Shown: piece by piece, positions 7,377 through 15,949 of the stretch | Layout: every line of letters begins with the position of its first letter | Position numbering within the stretch: the stretch's first letter is position 1 | Assembly: GCA_947458545.1 (NCBI GenBank) | Contig: CANGYH010000001.1 | Coordinates: 1,178,001 to 1,242,000 of the forward strand | Source of the DNA: Cytophagaceae bacterium | Lineage (GTDB): Bacteria > Bacteroidota > Bacteroidia > Cytophagales > Flexibacteraceae | Direction of reading: 5' to 3' | Length of the DNA stretch: 64,000 bases | Made by a program: the position numbers and the translations under genes | Notes under the pieces: model-generated | Database searches by the model: none | What the model saw: the letters and a program-made list of their open reading frames with translations, nothing else | What the model was told of the DNA's origin: nothing

Positions 7377-8642
7377 TTGATCGAGAAAAAGAAATTCCAC
7401 TACACCGCAGTAGAGCCTGAAAAAGCCCTTCTGGTAGCTGTAATACGCCCCAATCAGTCTGAAAGGCAGACTAGGGAATACCTGGACGAGCTGGCTTTTT
7501 TGGCCACGACCAGCAACATCACCACGCTTGGGACCATTACCCAGCGGTTGGAGCGGCCCGAAAGCCGGGCCTATGTAGGTAAAGGCAAGCTGGAGGAGGT
7601 GCGGCAGTTCGTAGAGGCCTACGGGTGCGACTGCGTGATTTTCGACGATGAGCTGACGCCCGCCCAGGTGCGCAACCTGGAGATGGAGCTAAAGGTGAAG
7701 ATTTTGGACCGGCCGCTGCTAATTCTGAACATCTTCAGCCTGCGTGCGCAGACAGCCCAGGCCAAGGCCCAGGTAGAGCTGGCCCAATACCAGTACCTTT
7801 ACCCACGCCTGACGCGGATGTGGACGCACTTGAGCAAGCAGCGCGGCGGGGGTGCCGGTATGCGCGGCCCGGGCGAGCAAGAGCTGGAGACGGACCGCCG
7901 TATCGTAAAAGATCGAATCTCTTTTCTTAAAGAGAAGTTGGAGCACTTGGATCGGCAATCCGTCACGCGGCGCAAGCAGCGCGACAAGCTGGTGCGCGTT
8001 GCCTTGGTGGGCTACACCAACGTAGGCAAAAGCACGCTGATGAACCGCCTGGCCGGAGCCGAGGTGCTGGCCGAAAACAAGCTTTTCGCTACGGTGGATT
8101 CGACCGTACGCAAGGCCAGTATTGCCGATATTCCGTATCTGCTGACAGATACGGTAGGGTTTATCCGCAAATTGCCTACGCACCTGATTGAGGCATTCAA
8201 GAGCACGCTAGACGAGGTGCGCGAGGCCGACCTACTAATCCACGTGGTGGATGCCAGCAGCCCGGCCCACCGCGAGCAAATGGAGACCGTAGCCAGCATC
8301 CTACAGTCTATGGGTGTGGCCGATAAGCCGACGCTGTATGTGTTTAACAAGGTGGATGCCATTCCACCCATGGTGGAAGACCCTGATCAGGAGGCGTTGG
8401 CCCTGCCAGAGACGCACGAGGAGATGCTCGGCCATCTAATCTCGGGCAGCGAGCTGAGCCGCCTTTTGCCGGAGAGTACGCCGAATCTGCCTCCCCTACC
8501 CTCGCATGCGCGTACAGATACGGTGCGGATTTCTGCCCTCAAAGACGAAGGCGTGCTGGAGCTTAAGCAAAAGCTCTACGCGCTTGTGAAGCCGGTGCAC
8601 GTGTCTATTTATCCGAATTATTTGCAGCAGGTGACGCTGTAA
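7377..8642 (+). CDS. hflX: GTPase HflX
   Basis: HflX is a ribosome-binding GTPase that can split stalled 70S ribosomes under stress. The 421-residue protein has the N-terminal HflX domain (about 15-130), a Gly-rich linker (RGGGAGMRGPGE, about 156-167), a coiled-coil and the G domain with Walker A GYTNVGKST (212-220), switch II DTVGF (258-262) and NKVD (324-327). The start is read as TTG at 7377, since no ATG precedes the conserved N-terminal domain; the real start could be a few codons away. It follows the ytxJ-like gene in the same direction and converges on the toxin-antitoxin pair, ending only 10 bases from the toxin's stop. Confidence 0.94.
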   Translation: MIEKKKFHYTAVEPEKALLVAVIRPNQSERQTREYLDELAFLATTSNITTLGTITQRLERPESRAYVGKGKLEEVRQFVEAYGCDCVIFDDELTPAQVRNLEMELKVKILDRPLLILNIFSLRAQTAQAKAQVELAQYQYLYPRLTRMWTHLSKQRGGGAGMRGPGEQELETDRRIVKDRISFLKEKLEHLDRQSVTRRKQRDKLVRVALVGYTNVGKSTLMNRLAGAEVLAENKLFATVDSTVRKASIADIPYLLTDTVGFIRKLPTHLIEAFKSTLDEVREADLLIHVVDASSPAHREQMETVASILQSMGVADKPTLYVFNKVDAIPPMVEDPDQEALALPETHEEMLGHLISGSELSRLLPESTPNLPPLPSHARTDTVRISALKDEGVLELKQKLYALVKPVHVSIYPNYLQQVTL

Positions 8643-8652
8643 GGAGGCGGGT

Positions 8653-8943
8653 TTACTTCCAATTACTGCGCGCATCAAAGGCGGATAGTACGCGGATAAT
8701 TTGATTATCTAGGTCTATTTCGTAGATGAGGATGGTATTAGTTTGCACCACGGCGCGGCGGACATAGTCATTAGTTTTGCGCTCCAGGGCTTCGAACGTA
8801 AATGGGGCGAGGGCAAGTCTTTTTAGGGTTGCATTGACCTGCTCTTCTAGGCGCAAAAAGGCGTCTTGGCCGAATTCTTGATATACGTAATCGTAAATGG
8901 AATTCAGGCCGTCTTGTGCATTTTGAGTAACATCAACGCGCAT
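8653..8943 (-). CDS. ParE/RelE-superfamily toxin-like protein
   Basis: A 96-residue protein of the RelE/ParE fold. Typical features are the N-terminal strand and helix (VTQNAQDGLNSIYDYVY), a second helix with LEEQVNATLKRLALAP, the central PFTFEALE segment and the C-terminal strands ILIYEIDLDNQIIRVLSAFDAR. ParE members poison DNA gyrase and RelE members cut mRNA on the ribosome; sequence alone does not decide which. It overlaps the 3' end of the upstream small gene by 11 bases (ATGCGCGTTGA contains the start of one and the stop of the other), the arrangement expected of an antitoxin-toxin operon with translational coupling. Confidence 0.82.
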   Translation of the reverse strand: MRVDVTQNAQDGLNSIYDYVYQEFGQDAFLRLEEQVNATLKRLALAPFTFEALERKTNDYVRRAVVQTNTILIYEIDLDNQIIRVLSAFDARSNWK

Positions 8944-9187
8944 TGAATCTGGCGATACGCTCTTTCATTTTTTGTTCTGATCGCGCCAGATACTCTTCTA
9001 GCGGGGTGACACGGCCTGCGGCAACATCTGCGCGCCCCTTATCAATTTGCTCACACTCGAATGGGGTTGCTTGCCGCACGGCTTTGGGTTGTTGGAGCAA
9101 ATGGTAGATTTCTGTCAGACGGGCATCCGTTTCTTCCGCATCAATCATTTGATGCAGGGCTTGCTTGAGGCTGGCGAGGGTATCCAT
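8933..9187 (-). CDS. Putative antitoxin partner of the ParE-like toxin
   Basis: An 84-residue, charged, mostly helical protein directly upstream of and overlapping the ParE-like gene. It contains two Glu-rich helices (MIDAEETDARLTEIYHLL and LEEYLARSEQKMKERIARF). It does not show a recognisable ribbon-helix-helix or Phd/YefM start, so the antitoxin role is inferred from gene order, size and overlap. The C-terminal EEYLARSE.MKERI segment resembles the toxin-wrapping tail of small antitoxins. A near-consensus TATATTTA lies only five bases before the ATG (9199-9192), so the transcript may be almost leaderless. Confidence 0.68.
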   Translation of the reverse strand: MDTLASLKQALHQMIDAEETDARLTEIYHLLQQPKAVRQATPFECEQIDKGRADVAAGRVTPLEEYLARSEQKMKERIARFNAR

Positions 9188-9228
9188 ATTCTAAATATAC
9201 GGAAAAATGAACGACGTGCAGCCAGATG

Positions 9229-10932
9229 CTAGAACCACATTTCGCGGCGGGCGATGTTCCAGCGGACGGCGAAGGTTAGGGTCTGGGTGCGGTGGTTGAG
9301 GGCAGGCACGTCAGGGGCAGACTGATCTCTGACCAGTACGCCCAAGTCAATAAAGACGCGATGCCAGGGCATGTAGCTGAGCAGGCACTCGGCCTGCAGG
9401 GTGCGGTTGGGCAGCCCTTGGGCGAGGGTGTTGCCGAACTCTCGGCTGCGCTGCAAATAGTTGCGGCGGATTTCTTGCCCGTAATTGTCTGCCCGCGTAT
9501 CCAGGCCTTGGCGCAAGAGCAAGGCGCGGGCCATCAGGCGCAAGCGGGGGGTGATCTGGTAGGTGGCGCGGCCCATCAGCTCGGTGAAGTTGGCGCCGGC
9601 CGGGTGGGCCAGCGGCAGGCCGTAGTGCGTGTAGTTGCGGAACTGGTCTTGGTGCGTGTAGGTGAAGGGCCGCACCAGGTTGTATTCGGCCTGGACGTCT
9701 AGCCCGCTGATGCGCAGCGGGTTGATCCACTTGGCCCCGAGCTGGATGGCGTATTTGTTGCCCCACCAGCCGTTTTGGGCCGCCAGGTCTCGAATGCGGA
9801 GCTCGTCTAATACGAGCTGGCTGTAAAGGCGCAGTTGGCGGAACAGGTCCCATCGGAGGTTGGCCCCTACCAGGCTGTTATCTGCCGAGCCGTTGTATTG
9901 CTCTACGAAGCGGTAGAAGATGATGGGGTTCAGGTAGCTCAGGTCGAAGAAGCCGCGTTTATTGGTGTCGCTGGGGGCAAAGACGACCGACTCGAAGACG
10001 CCGAATTTGAGGTTGCGCGTGATGTCCACATCGAGCTGGTGGAAGGCAAGCCACTTGTTGGGCACGAAGCGGTCGGCCACCTCTCGCGTGCCAGCCTTCA
10101 TTTGAGAGAAGATGTTGGTGTAGCGGATGCGCCAGACGTTGGTCTCTAGCTTGAGGTAGGGGTTGGCCGGGGCCCAGTCGCTCCAGATGAGGGAGCGCAT
10201 GCCGTCGCCGACAAAGTGCCTGTCTTGCCCGAAGCTGACGGCGATGTGCCGCGTGGCCTGGAAGGCGATGTGCCCGCGAGCCGTGATAAAATCGTAGTAG
10301 CCCCGGCGGGCCCGGCCAAACACGTCGGGCTTCACGTAAGCCTCGTATGGCAGCGAGGGGTGCAGGCTGTCGAGGCGGTCGGCGTAGTTCTGCACGTAAT
10401 AGGGCAAAATGACCTGGTTATCTGCCAGATAGGTGTAAAAGCTGACGCGCTTGTCTATGGTGCCGCGCACCTCTACGCCCCGGGTGTTGATGTAGAGGCT
10501 GCGGCCGACATCGCCTTGGTCTCGGCCGAGCATGCCGTAGAAGCTGGGCGAGATGTGGAGGTCAAAGTCTTTGGTGCGGGCGGCGTAGAGGTCTGCCTCG
10601 TTGCGGAAAAGGCCGCCCAGCACGGGCTTGCGGCAGGTGGCTTCTTCTGGGTAGAACTCACTGTTGTCTGCCACCAGAAAGCGGTGCATGGCCGCCTCGC
10701 GCGTGCGGGCCATGATCGTCGAGTCATGGGCCAAAGTGTCGGCCAGGCCGGCGATGTCTGCCCGCAGGTAGGGGCGCACAGTTCCAAGCCGCTGGGCCGC
10801 TTTGCCGCCAGATAATATGGCGGCGCGGTCTATCCAGTTGTAGAGGTCGGCATCGTAGGCCATGTAGCTAGACGACTGGGCCCAGGCCGCCTGCCAAAGG
10901 CACACGAAAAACAAGGTCAAGCAGATGCGCAT
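9229..10932 (-). CDS. Capsule-assembly Wzi / gliding RemB-like outer-membrane protein
   Basis: A 567-residue secreted protein with an 18-residue signal peptide (cleavage after AAWA|QSSS). The N-terminal part (ADLYNWIDRAAIL...) is a small helical plug-like region; from about residue 125 the sequence becomes a long series of amphipathic strands (LHISPSFYGML, GHIAFQATRHIAVSFGQDRHFVGDG, KYAIQLGAKWI) ending in FAVRWNIARREMWF, whose terminal aromatic is typical of outer-membrane barrels. The GxDRHFxGDG region matches the Bacteroidetes group annotated as capsule assembly Wzi family, which includes the gliding protein RemB. By analogy it may anchor or help assemble surface polysaccharide. It follows the DUF3891 gene by 27 bases, so the two are probably one operon. 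Confidence 0.72.
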   Translation of the reverse strand: MRICLTLFFVCLWQAAWAQSSSYMAYDADLYNWIDRAAILSGGKAAQRLGTVRPYLRADIAGLADTLAHDSTIMARTREAAMHRFLVADNSEFYPEEATCRKPVLGGLFRNEADLYAARTKDFDLHISPSFYGMLGRDQGDVGRSLYINTRGVEVRGTIDKRVSFYTYLADNQVILPYYVQNYADRLDSLHPSLPYEAYVKPDVFGRARRGYYDFITARGHIAFQATRHIAVSFGQDRHFVGDGMRSLIWSDWAPANPYLKLETNVWRIRYTNIFSQMKAGTREVADRFVPNKWLAFHQLDVDITRNLKFGVFESVVFAPSDTNKRGFFDLSYLNPIIFYRFVEQYNGSADNSLVGANLRWDLFRQLRLYSQLVLDELRIRDLAAQNGWWGNKYAIQLGAKWINPLRISGLDVQAEYNLVRPFTYTHQDQFRNYTHYGLPLAHPAGANFTELMGRATYQITPRLRLMARALLLRQGLDTRADNYGQEIRRNYLQRSREFGNTLAQGLPNRTLQAECLLSYMPWHRVFIDLGVLVRDQSAPDVPALNHRTQTLTFAVRWNIARREMWF

Positions 10933-10959
10933 CTGCGCTAAAAATAGCGCCTAAGCAGC

Positions 10960-11754
10960 CTAGGCTTCGGCCAAGGCGGCGCGCGCGCGGCTGGCGGCCC
11001 CTGCGTCTGCGGGCTGGGCGCTGGCGGGTTGCAGCGTCCAGCACTGCTCTTGCACGGGGGCTTTTTGCAAGGCGGCCAGCAGCTCTTCGGAGCTGTCGAA
11101 GGTGAGCTGCCGTAGGGCACGTACCTCGCAATAGAGTTCTATCTGCGCCTGGTCGAAGGGCCAGGGGTCTAGGTAATACTGCCCGGGTGCGCCCATAGAC
11201 AAGAAGTAATTTTCGCCTCCGGGGCCCTGGCCAATCTCTACGCGCAGGCCACCGAAGGGCACCTGGTTTTGGCAGAGGTAGAGGCTGGTCTGGTCGCACC
11301 AGCAGAGTACGGCATACTCTTGCTCGGCCTGGGCGGGGCTGATGCCGAGCTGGGCCATCCAGGCCTTCTGGTTTTTGCGCTGGGTTTTGCAGAAGTCTGC
11401 CAGGGCTTTGTCTTTGGTGGCTTTGGCCACGGGCTCGTAGAGGTAGCTCATGTGGAGCGATACGAGCAGGCCTACGCGCCGGCTTTTGAAGGCGGCCTGC
11501 TCTGCCACGGCCAGGGCCTGGGCCAGCGTTACGCTGGCCTGGGTAAAGTCTAGCGGTGTGCCGTTGGGGTTGAGGTAGTTGCGCCCTTTGAAGGGCAGTT
11601 GGGCATCATCGTGGAAGGCGATGGCCTCTATTTGCTCTAGCCAGCGGGGGTGGCGGTAGGCGGGGGCCAAATGGTAGGCCAACTGGGCTGCTACCAGGGC
11701 ATGGGCATGGTGATAAATAACCTCCCAGCCGGTTGGGATGGCGCGCACAATCAT
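10960..11754 (-). CDS. DUF3891 family protein
   Basis: A 264-residue soluble protein with the DUF3891 hallmark start MIVRAIPTGWEVIYHHAHALVAAQLA followed by the metal-site-like IEAIAFHDDAQLPF. These His/Asp positions suggest an HD-like or other metal-binding helical fold, although the family's reaction is unknown. A second conserved block reads LLVSLHMSYLYEP, and a C-terminal beta segment contains LCWCDQTSLYLCQ. There is no signal peptide, so it should be cytoplasmic. It lies just upstream of the Wzi/RemB-like gene, in the same orientation; whether they cooperate is not known. Confidence 0.72.
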   Translation of the reverse strand: MIVRAIPTGWEVIYHHAHALVAAQLAYHLAPAYRHPRWLEQIEAIAFHDDAQLPFKGRNYLNPNGTPLDFTQASVTLAQALAVAEQAAFKSRRVGLLVSLHMSYLYEPVAKATKDKALADFCKTQRKNQKAWMAQLGISPAQAEQEYAVLCWCDQTSLYLCQNQVPFGGLRVEIGQGPGGENYFLSMGAPGQYYLDPWPFDQAQIELYCEVRALRQLTFDSSEELLAALQKAPVQEQCWTLQPASAQPADAGAASRARAALAEA

Positions 11755-11778
11755 GCTTGTGCATACGCAAGACCACGC

Positions 11779-11808
11779 TTTATCGTTAGGGAGATAACCC
11801 TACCTTTA
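11779..11808 (+). promoter_or_regulatory. Putative promoter of the DUF4173-like gene
   Basis: TTTA (11779-11782), 18 bases, then TACCTTTA (11801-11808), one base off TAnnTTTG. It ends 38 bases before the ATG at 11847. Near-consensus only. Confidence 0.38.
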
Positions 11809-11846
11809 GCGCACGTTCGCTCCATAACAAAAAAGCTGCCGCATAC

Positions 11847-13283
11847 ATGCGATTAATCTGGTTACTAACCTTTTGGATACTGGGAGGTCTTTTATTCGGA
11901 TATATTTTTTATACCCAAGATCCGAATGCGGCCGAGGCTGGCTTAGGTTACGGCGCAGTATTCCTACTCGGTCTTGCCTCTCCTTTTATAGGCGGCAAGC
12001 CCGCAGAGGGTAGGTTTTTTGTTTTGGCGCAGTTGGTCACAGGTCTTTCTGCAGCAAGCCTGATGCTGTACGGCCCCGGGTGGCCCATAGGCCTTTTTTG
12101 GTTTGGGTGGTTGGCGTGGGCGGGCGCCTTTGCAGGGGGGGGTATTACACTCCCACTGGCCTTCGGCAAAGGGTTGCTTAGCCTTTCACTGGCCCCAATA
12201 AGCTTGCTTGGGCAGATTGTGGTAGGCATATTCCGCCAGAGCCAGCCTGCCAAGGTGCTACAACTAACATTGGCTGCTTTTGCCTTACTGACATTTGGCC
12301 TACTATATGCCTCTACCAGCCAGGTATTGTCAGACCTGCTAACCGATTTATGGGAATGGATAGCTGCGTCGCTTGATCTTCACTATTGGCTATTGGTTGG
12401 CCTCGGTGGGCTTGTATTGGCCCCACTTTTGCACCCACTGGGTCTGCCATTTTTTGCCAAGGCAGAGCAAACACTCTTCGGCCTGCCATTGCTTGGAATG
12501 CTTGGCCCTACAACTACACAAGAGGCCAACATTATAAAGCGGGCCCTAGTGGGCATTATCGCTCTGGCCCTTTTGCCAGCCACAATAGACCTATTGGCAT
12601 TAGCAGGCCTATGGCACGCACCTGCCGATGCGCCCGCCAGCCAGGTACACCAGGCCGTGAGCATGCTGATGATTAGCTGCACACTGATTGCAGCCTTGGC
12701 AGCCTTGATTTTCAGGCAGCCAGAAACGGTGGGCCGCCACCCCGGGCTTGGCAAGCTGTTCTACACCTTTCTGCTTTGCAACTTGGTGTTGGTGGCGGTA
12801 ACCTGCCTGAAAAATGGCATCTACATCAGCCACTTTGGCCTGACGCACAAGCGGCTTGGGGTATTTATGTGGCTGGCCTTGGTATTGGTGGGGCTCGGCC
12901 TAACGGCCTTTAAAGTCCGCCGAAGCCTTACTTTTTACGAACTGGTGCGGGCCAGTACTTGGGCAGCCGGGCTATGTATAGCCAGCTACTGCTTGCTCCC
13001 TGCAGATTATTGGGTGCGGCAAAGCCAGCTAGCAAGGCCAGAACCCGACTATACTTACCTGGTTTACAACCTCTCAGATGCTGAATTGGCCCAGCTTGCA
13101 ACCACCCCTGCCGGCAGGCAACAATACCAGCGCTTACAGAACGACACTACAGACGTAGGTCGCAACCAGTTAGATACCTGGAATCGCGGCATTGCCCGGA
13201 GCACCGCCCCTCAGGCCTGGCAGGGGCAGAGCTTGGCTTATTACCTGGCGCGAGGCAGTTGGGCTGCCGCTACTAAACGCTAA
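11847..13283 (+). CDS. DUF4173/DUF4153-like polytopic membrane protein
   Basis: A 478-residue inner-membrane protein with about twelve predicted transmembrane segments, starting immediately with a hydrophobic helix (LIWLLTFWILGGLLFGYIF). The most telling block, at about residues 325-350 (FGLTHKRLGVFMWLALVL), matches the conserved THKRxGVxxW motif of the DUF4173 domain, found in Bacteroidetes membrane proteins of unknown function. The C-terminal 80 residues are soluble and carry a YLVYNLSDAELAQL repeat-like helix. It is a single transcription unit with its own near-consensus promoter and a bidirectional terminator shared with sucC. Function unknown. Confidence 0.68.
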   Translation: MRLIWLLTFWILGGLLFGYIFYTQDPNAAEAGLGYGAVFLLGLASPFIGGKPAEGRFFVLAQLVTGLSAASLMLYGPGWPIGLFWFGWLAWAGAFAGGGITLPLAFGKGLLSLSLAPISLLGQIVVGIFRQSQPAKVLQLTLAAFALLTFGLLYASTSQVLSDLLTDLWEWIAASLDLHYWLLVGLGGLVLAPLLHPLGLPFFAKAEQTLFGLPLLGMLGPTTTQEANIIKRALVGIIALALLPATIDLLALAGLWHAPADAPASQVHQAVSMLMISCTLIAALAALIFRQPETVGRHPGLGKLFYTFLLCNLVLVAVTCLKNGIYISHFGLTHKRLGVFMWLALVLVGLGLTAFKVRRSLTFYELVRASTWAAGLCIASYCLLPADYWVRQSQLARPEPDYTYLVYNLSDAELAQLATTPAGRQQYQRLQNDTTDVGRNQLDTWNRGIARSTAPQAWQGQSLAYYLARGSWAAATKR

Positions 13284-13295
13284 ACGGCCTAGCCT

Positions 13296-13338
13296 CAAAA
13301 ATGCAAAGGCCGCTCTTGCAGGAGCGGCCTTTGCTTTT
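13296..13338. terminator. Bidirectional terminator between DUF4173-like gene and sucC
   Basis: A 13-bp perfect stem (13303-13315 with 13322-13334), loop of six, followed by TTTT on the plus strand and by TTTTTGA on the minus strand. It lies between two convergent genes and can serve both. Confidence 0.8.
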
Positions 13339-13356
13339 GTAAGAGTAGCAGTTGGC

Positions 13357-14556
13357 TTAGTTCATAGAGGCAATGGCCTCTTTCACCTTAGCAGCGGCAT
13401 CCTTCAGCAGCACGGCTGAGGTTACCTTCAGGCCACTCTCGTCTATAATGCGGGCGCCTTCTTCGGCATTGGTGCCTTGCAGGCGGACGATGATGGGCAC
13501 GTTGATGGTGCCGATAGCTTTATAGGCCTCTACCACACCGGTGGCCACACGGTCGCACCGCACGATACCGCCAAAGATGTTGATGAGGATGGCCTTGACG
13601 TTCGGGTCTTTCAGGATGATGCGGAACCCGGCCTCTACGGTCTGGGCATTGGCACCACCACCTACGTCGAGGAAGTTGGCAGGCTCACCGCCCGAGAGCT
13701 TAATCATGTCCATAGTGGCCATGGCCAAGCCGGCACCGTTTACCATGCAGCCCACGTTGCCGTCCAGCTTTACGTAGTTCAGGTTGCTTTCGCCGGCTTC
13801 TACCTCCAGGGGATCCTCCTCGTTGAGGTCGCGCAGGGCGGCCAGGTCGGGGTGGCGGTAGAGGGCGTTGTCGTCCAGGTTTACCTTGCCATCCACGGCG
13901 ATGATTTTATCGTCGCTCGTCTTGAGGGCAGGGTTAATTTCAAACTGGCTAGAGTCGGTAGCATCATAGGCCTTGTAAAGGGCCGTGATGAAGCTCACCA
14001 TCTCTTTAAAAGCCTGGCCAGACAAGCCTAGGTTAAAGGCGATTTTCCGTGCCTGGAAGCCCTGCAGGCCCACAGTAGGATCTACCCACTCCCTAAAGAT
14101 TTTCTCTGGGGTGTGCTCGGCCACCTCTTCAATGTCCATACCACCTTCGGTAGAGGTGATAATCACGTTCTGGCCATTGGCACGGTCTAGCAATATGGAG
14201 ACGTAGAACTCTTTGGTTTCAGACGCACCGGGGTAGTAAACGTCTTGTGCTACGAGCACTTTGTGCACTTTTTTACCTTCAGGCCCGGTTTGTGGCGTAA
14301 TCAGCTGCATACCGATGATGTCGGTAGCGCGCTGGCGCACTTCGTCAAGGTTTTTGGCCAGTTTTACGCCGCCGCCTTTACCACGGCCACCCGCGTGGAT
14401 TTGCGCCTTGATAACGTGCCAACCGGTGCCGGTTTGCGCGGTGAGGGTCTTGGCCGCTTCTACGGCCTCGTCTGGGGTGTTGGCCACGATACCCTCTTGG
14501 ATTTTAACGCCGTAGCGCTTGAGGATGTCTTTGGCCTGATACTCGTGAATGTTCAT
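13357..14556 (-). CDS. sucC: Succinate-CoA ligase (ADP-forming) subunit beta
   Basis: SucC is the nucleotide-binding beta subunit of succinyl-CoA synthetase, which couples succinyl-CoA cleavage to ATP or GTP synthesis in the citric acid cycle. The 399-residue protein starts [17 protein letters not shown], the classic opening of the ATP-grasp domain, and has the Gly-rich [13 protein letters not shown] loop (about 53-65) that contacts the nucleotide. The C-terminal CoA-ligase domain carries [10 protein letters not shown] and [13 protein letters not shown] (about 325-337). The length is normal for the family. SucD is not next to it, unlike in many bacteria, so the two subunits are encoded apart. 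It lies downstream of nusB in the same orientation, with a TACTTTTG element in between. Confidence 0.96.
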   Translation of the reverse strand: MNIHEYQAKDILKRYGVKIQEGIVANTPDEAVEAAKTLTAQTGTGWHVIKAQIHAGGRGKGGGVKLAKNLDEVRQRATDIIGMQLITPQTGPEGKKVHKVLVAQDVYYPGASETKEFYVSILLDRANGQNVIITSTEGGMDIEEVAEHTPEKIFREWVDPTVGLQGFQARKIAFNLGLSGQAFKEMVSFITALYKAYDATDSSQFEINPALKTSDDKIIAVDGKVNLDDNALYRHPDLAALRDLNEEDPLEVEAGESNLNYVKLDGNVGCMVNGAGLAMATMDMIKLSGGEPANFLDVGGGANAQTVEAGFRIILKDPNVKAILINIFGGIVRCDRVATGVVEAYKAIGTINVPIIVRLQGTNAEEGARIIDESGLKVTSAVLLKDAAAKVKEAIASMN

Positions 14557-14582
14557 TGCAGGGGCAGGCGTAATTGCGCTGG

Positions 14583-14590
14583 CAAAAGTA
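14583..14590 (-). promoter_or_regulatory. Putative -7 element of sucC
   Basis: TACTTTTG on the minus strand matches TAnnTTTG exactly and ends 26 bases before the sucC ATG. No -33 TTTG at normal spacing is visible. Confidence 0.5.
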
Positions 14591-14648
14591 GGGCCGCCAA
14601 GGGTAAGTTCCCAGGGCCAGGCCGGGCCAGCGGCTGTTAAGGTTGTGG

Positions 14649-15833
14649 TTATTTGGTATCTATCAGGCCACGGCCCGTCTTGCGAATTAGGCGCTCGTCG
14701 GTGAGGCGGGCAGCCATCTTGTCTAAGACGCCATTCAAAAAGGCCTGGCTCTGCGGGGTACTGTAGAGCTTGGCAATTTCAAGGTACTCATTGATGGATA
14801 CTTTGACGGGGATAGACGAAAACTCGATCATCTCTGCCAGCGACATCTGTATCAACAGCAGGTCTATGACAGCCACCCGGCTTAAGTCCCAATTCTGTAC
14901 CACCTCGGCAAGGCGGCTCATCACAAGCGGACGATGCTCAAGCGTTTTGTCGTAAAGGTTGGTCAGGAAATTGGTGGTTTCCTCCCAGTCTTCACCTTGC
15001 TGTTGGACGGGCAGCTCGCCCTGGCTATCGCTGGCTTGCCAGGCTTTGATGGTCTCTTGCATCAGGTGCAAGGTGGCTGCCTTCAGCTCGCCGTAGGCAT
15101 AGTTTTCTTCTTCGAAGAAATCCTGCACGATGGGCGCGTTAATCAAAAAAACCCGCAGCAACCAGCGGACAAGACGCAAGTCGTCGGCCTCGGTGTGCTG
15201 CTCATTGGCCAGGTAATCTTGATAATAAGGATTGGCCTTCAGGCCGTCTTTGTAAAGCCTGCGGATAAATTCTTCGTTGTCTTCCCAGCTCAACCCGCGG
15301 CGCAGGGCAATCTGCTTCAGGCCAGCAGACTGGGCAATGCGATCTGCATAGGCATTGTTGGCCAGGCGCATCTCAGCCTCGGTAGCGGGCTCTGGTTTGA
15401 TGAACCTCGCCTGCCGCTCACCTTCCTCGCGCCGTACTTGCTCTGCCAGCTCGGGCACCAGCAAAAGCAGGCGCAGGTAATAGACGTAGGCAGCATCCAG
15501 GTTAGAGACCAGTTGCTTGCGTCGCAGGGCTTTGTCTTGGCGGGCAGCGCTGGCGGCCTGAACTAATGCGCGGTCGGCCAAGGGGCGGGTGTCGTCCGGA
15601 AAGAAGGTAGCACGACGCTCCTCGACAGGCACCTGGCGCAATAGCTCAAAGGCTGTTTCTGCTTCTGCCAGTTGGGCGGCGGTCCAGTCGTTGGTTTGGT
15701 TTTTGGCAAAGGCCAGATCTTTAAGCTCCTCCTCGAACAGTTGCATGGCCACATCCAGGCTAACGTTCGAGTCCATTTGCAGGCTGTAGAGGCCTTGCAT
15801 TACAGAAATACGGAGATGTCGGCGGTTGATCAT
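14649..15833 (-). CDS. nusB: Transcription antitermination factor NusB (long Bacteroidetes form)
   Basis: NusB binds the boxA RNA with NusE/S10 and supports antitermination in rRNA operons. Here it has 394 residues, far more than the about 140 of the E. coli protein. The start INRRHLRISVMQGLYSLQM is the conserved RNA-binding N-terminus. A large insertion of mostly charged helices follows (about 40-250), and the canonical C-terminal half (about 300-380) has NWDLSRVAVIDLLLIQMSLAEM, IPVKVSINEYLEIAKLYS and FLNGVLDKMA. Such long NusB proteins are usual in Bacteroidetes. It lies between sucC and ndk, separated from ndk by a strong terminator. Confidence 0.92.
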   Translation of the reverse strand: MINRRHLRISVMQGLYSLQMDSNVSLDVAMQLFEEELKDLAFAKNQTNDWTAAQLAEAETAFELLRQVPVEERRATFFPDDTRPLADRALVQAASAARQDKALRRKQLVSNLDAAYVYYLRLLLLVPELAEQVRREEGERQARFIKPEPATEAEMRLANNAYADRIAQSAGLKQIALRRGLSWEDNEEFIRRLYKDGLKANPYYQDYLANEQHTEADDLRLVRWLLRVFLINAPIVQDFFEEENYAYGELKAATLHLMQETIKAWQASDSQGELPVQQQGEDWEETTNFLTNLYDKTLEHRPLVMSRLAEVVQNWDLSRVAVIDLLLIQMSLAEMIEFSSIPVKVSINEYLEIAKLYSTPQSQAFLNGVLDKMAARLTDERLIRKTGRGLIDTK

Positions 15834-15887
15834 ACCAAGGCGGCGCGTGTGGACAGGAGCTGATGAAGGGCAAATTTTGCAAGGGTA

Positions 15888-15931
15888 GAAAAAAGAAAAA
15901 AGAGGGAGGCACCTTGCAGGCCTCCCTCTTT
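15888..15931 (-). terminator. Intrinsic terminator of ndk
   Basis: A 12-bp perfect stem (15899-15910 with 15920-15931) with a 9-base loop. On the minus strand it is followed by TTTTCTTTTTTC. It lies 18 bases after the ndk stop codon. Confidence 0.82.
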
Positions 15932-15949
15932 AGGGCTTGGGCTCGTCTG

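Noticed and set aside
10216-10815. Open frame on the plus strand across the Wzi/RemB-like gene
   Set aside because: It is the complement of a gene with a signal peptide and barrel pattern; high G+C keeps antisense frames open by chance.
15010-15566. Plus-strand frame within nusB
   Set aside because: Antisense to the long NusB gene, which has its conserved N- and C-terminal blocks.
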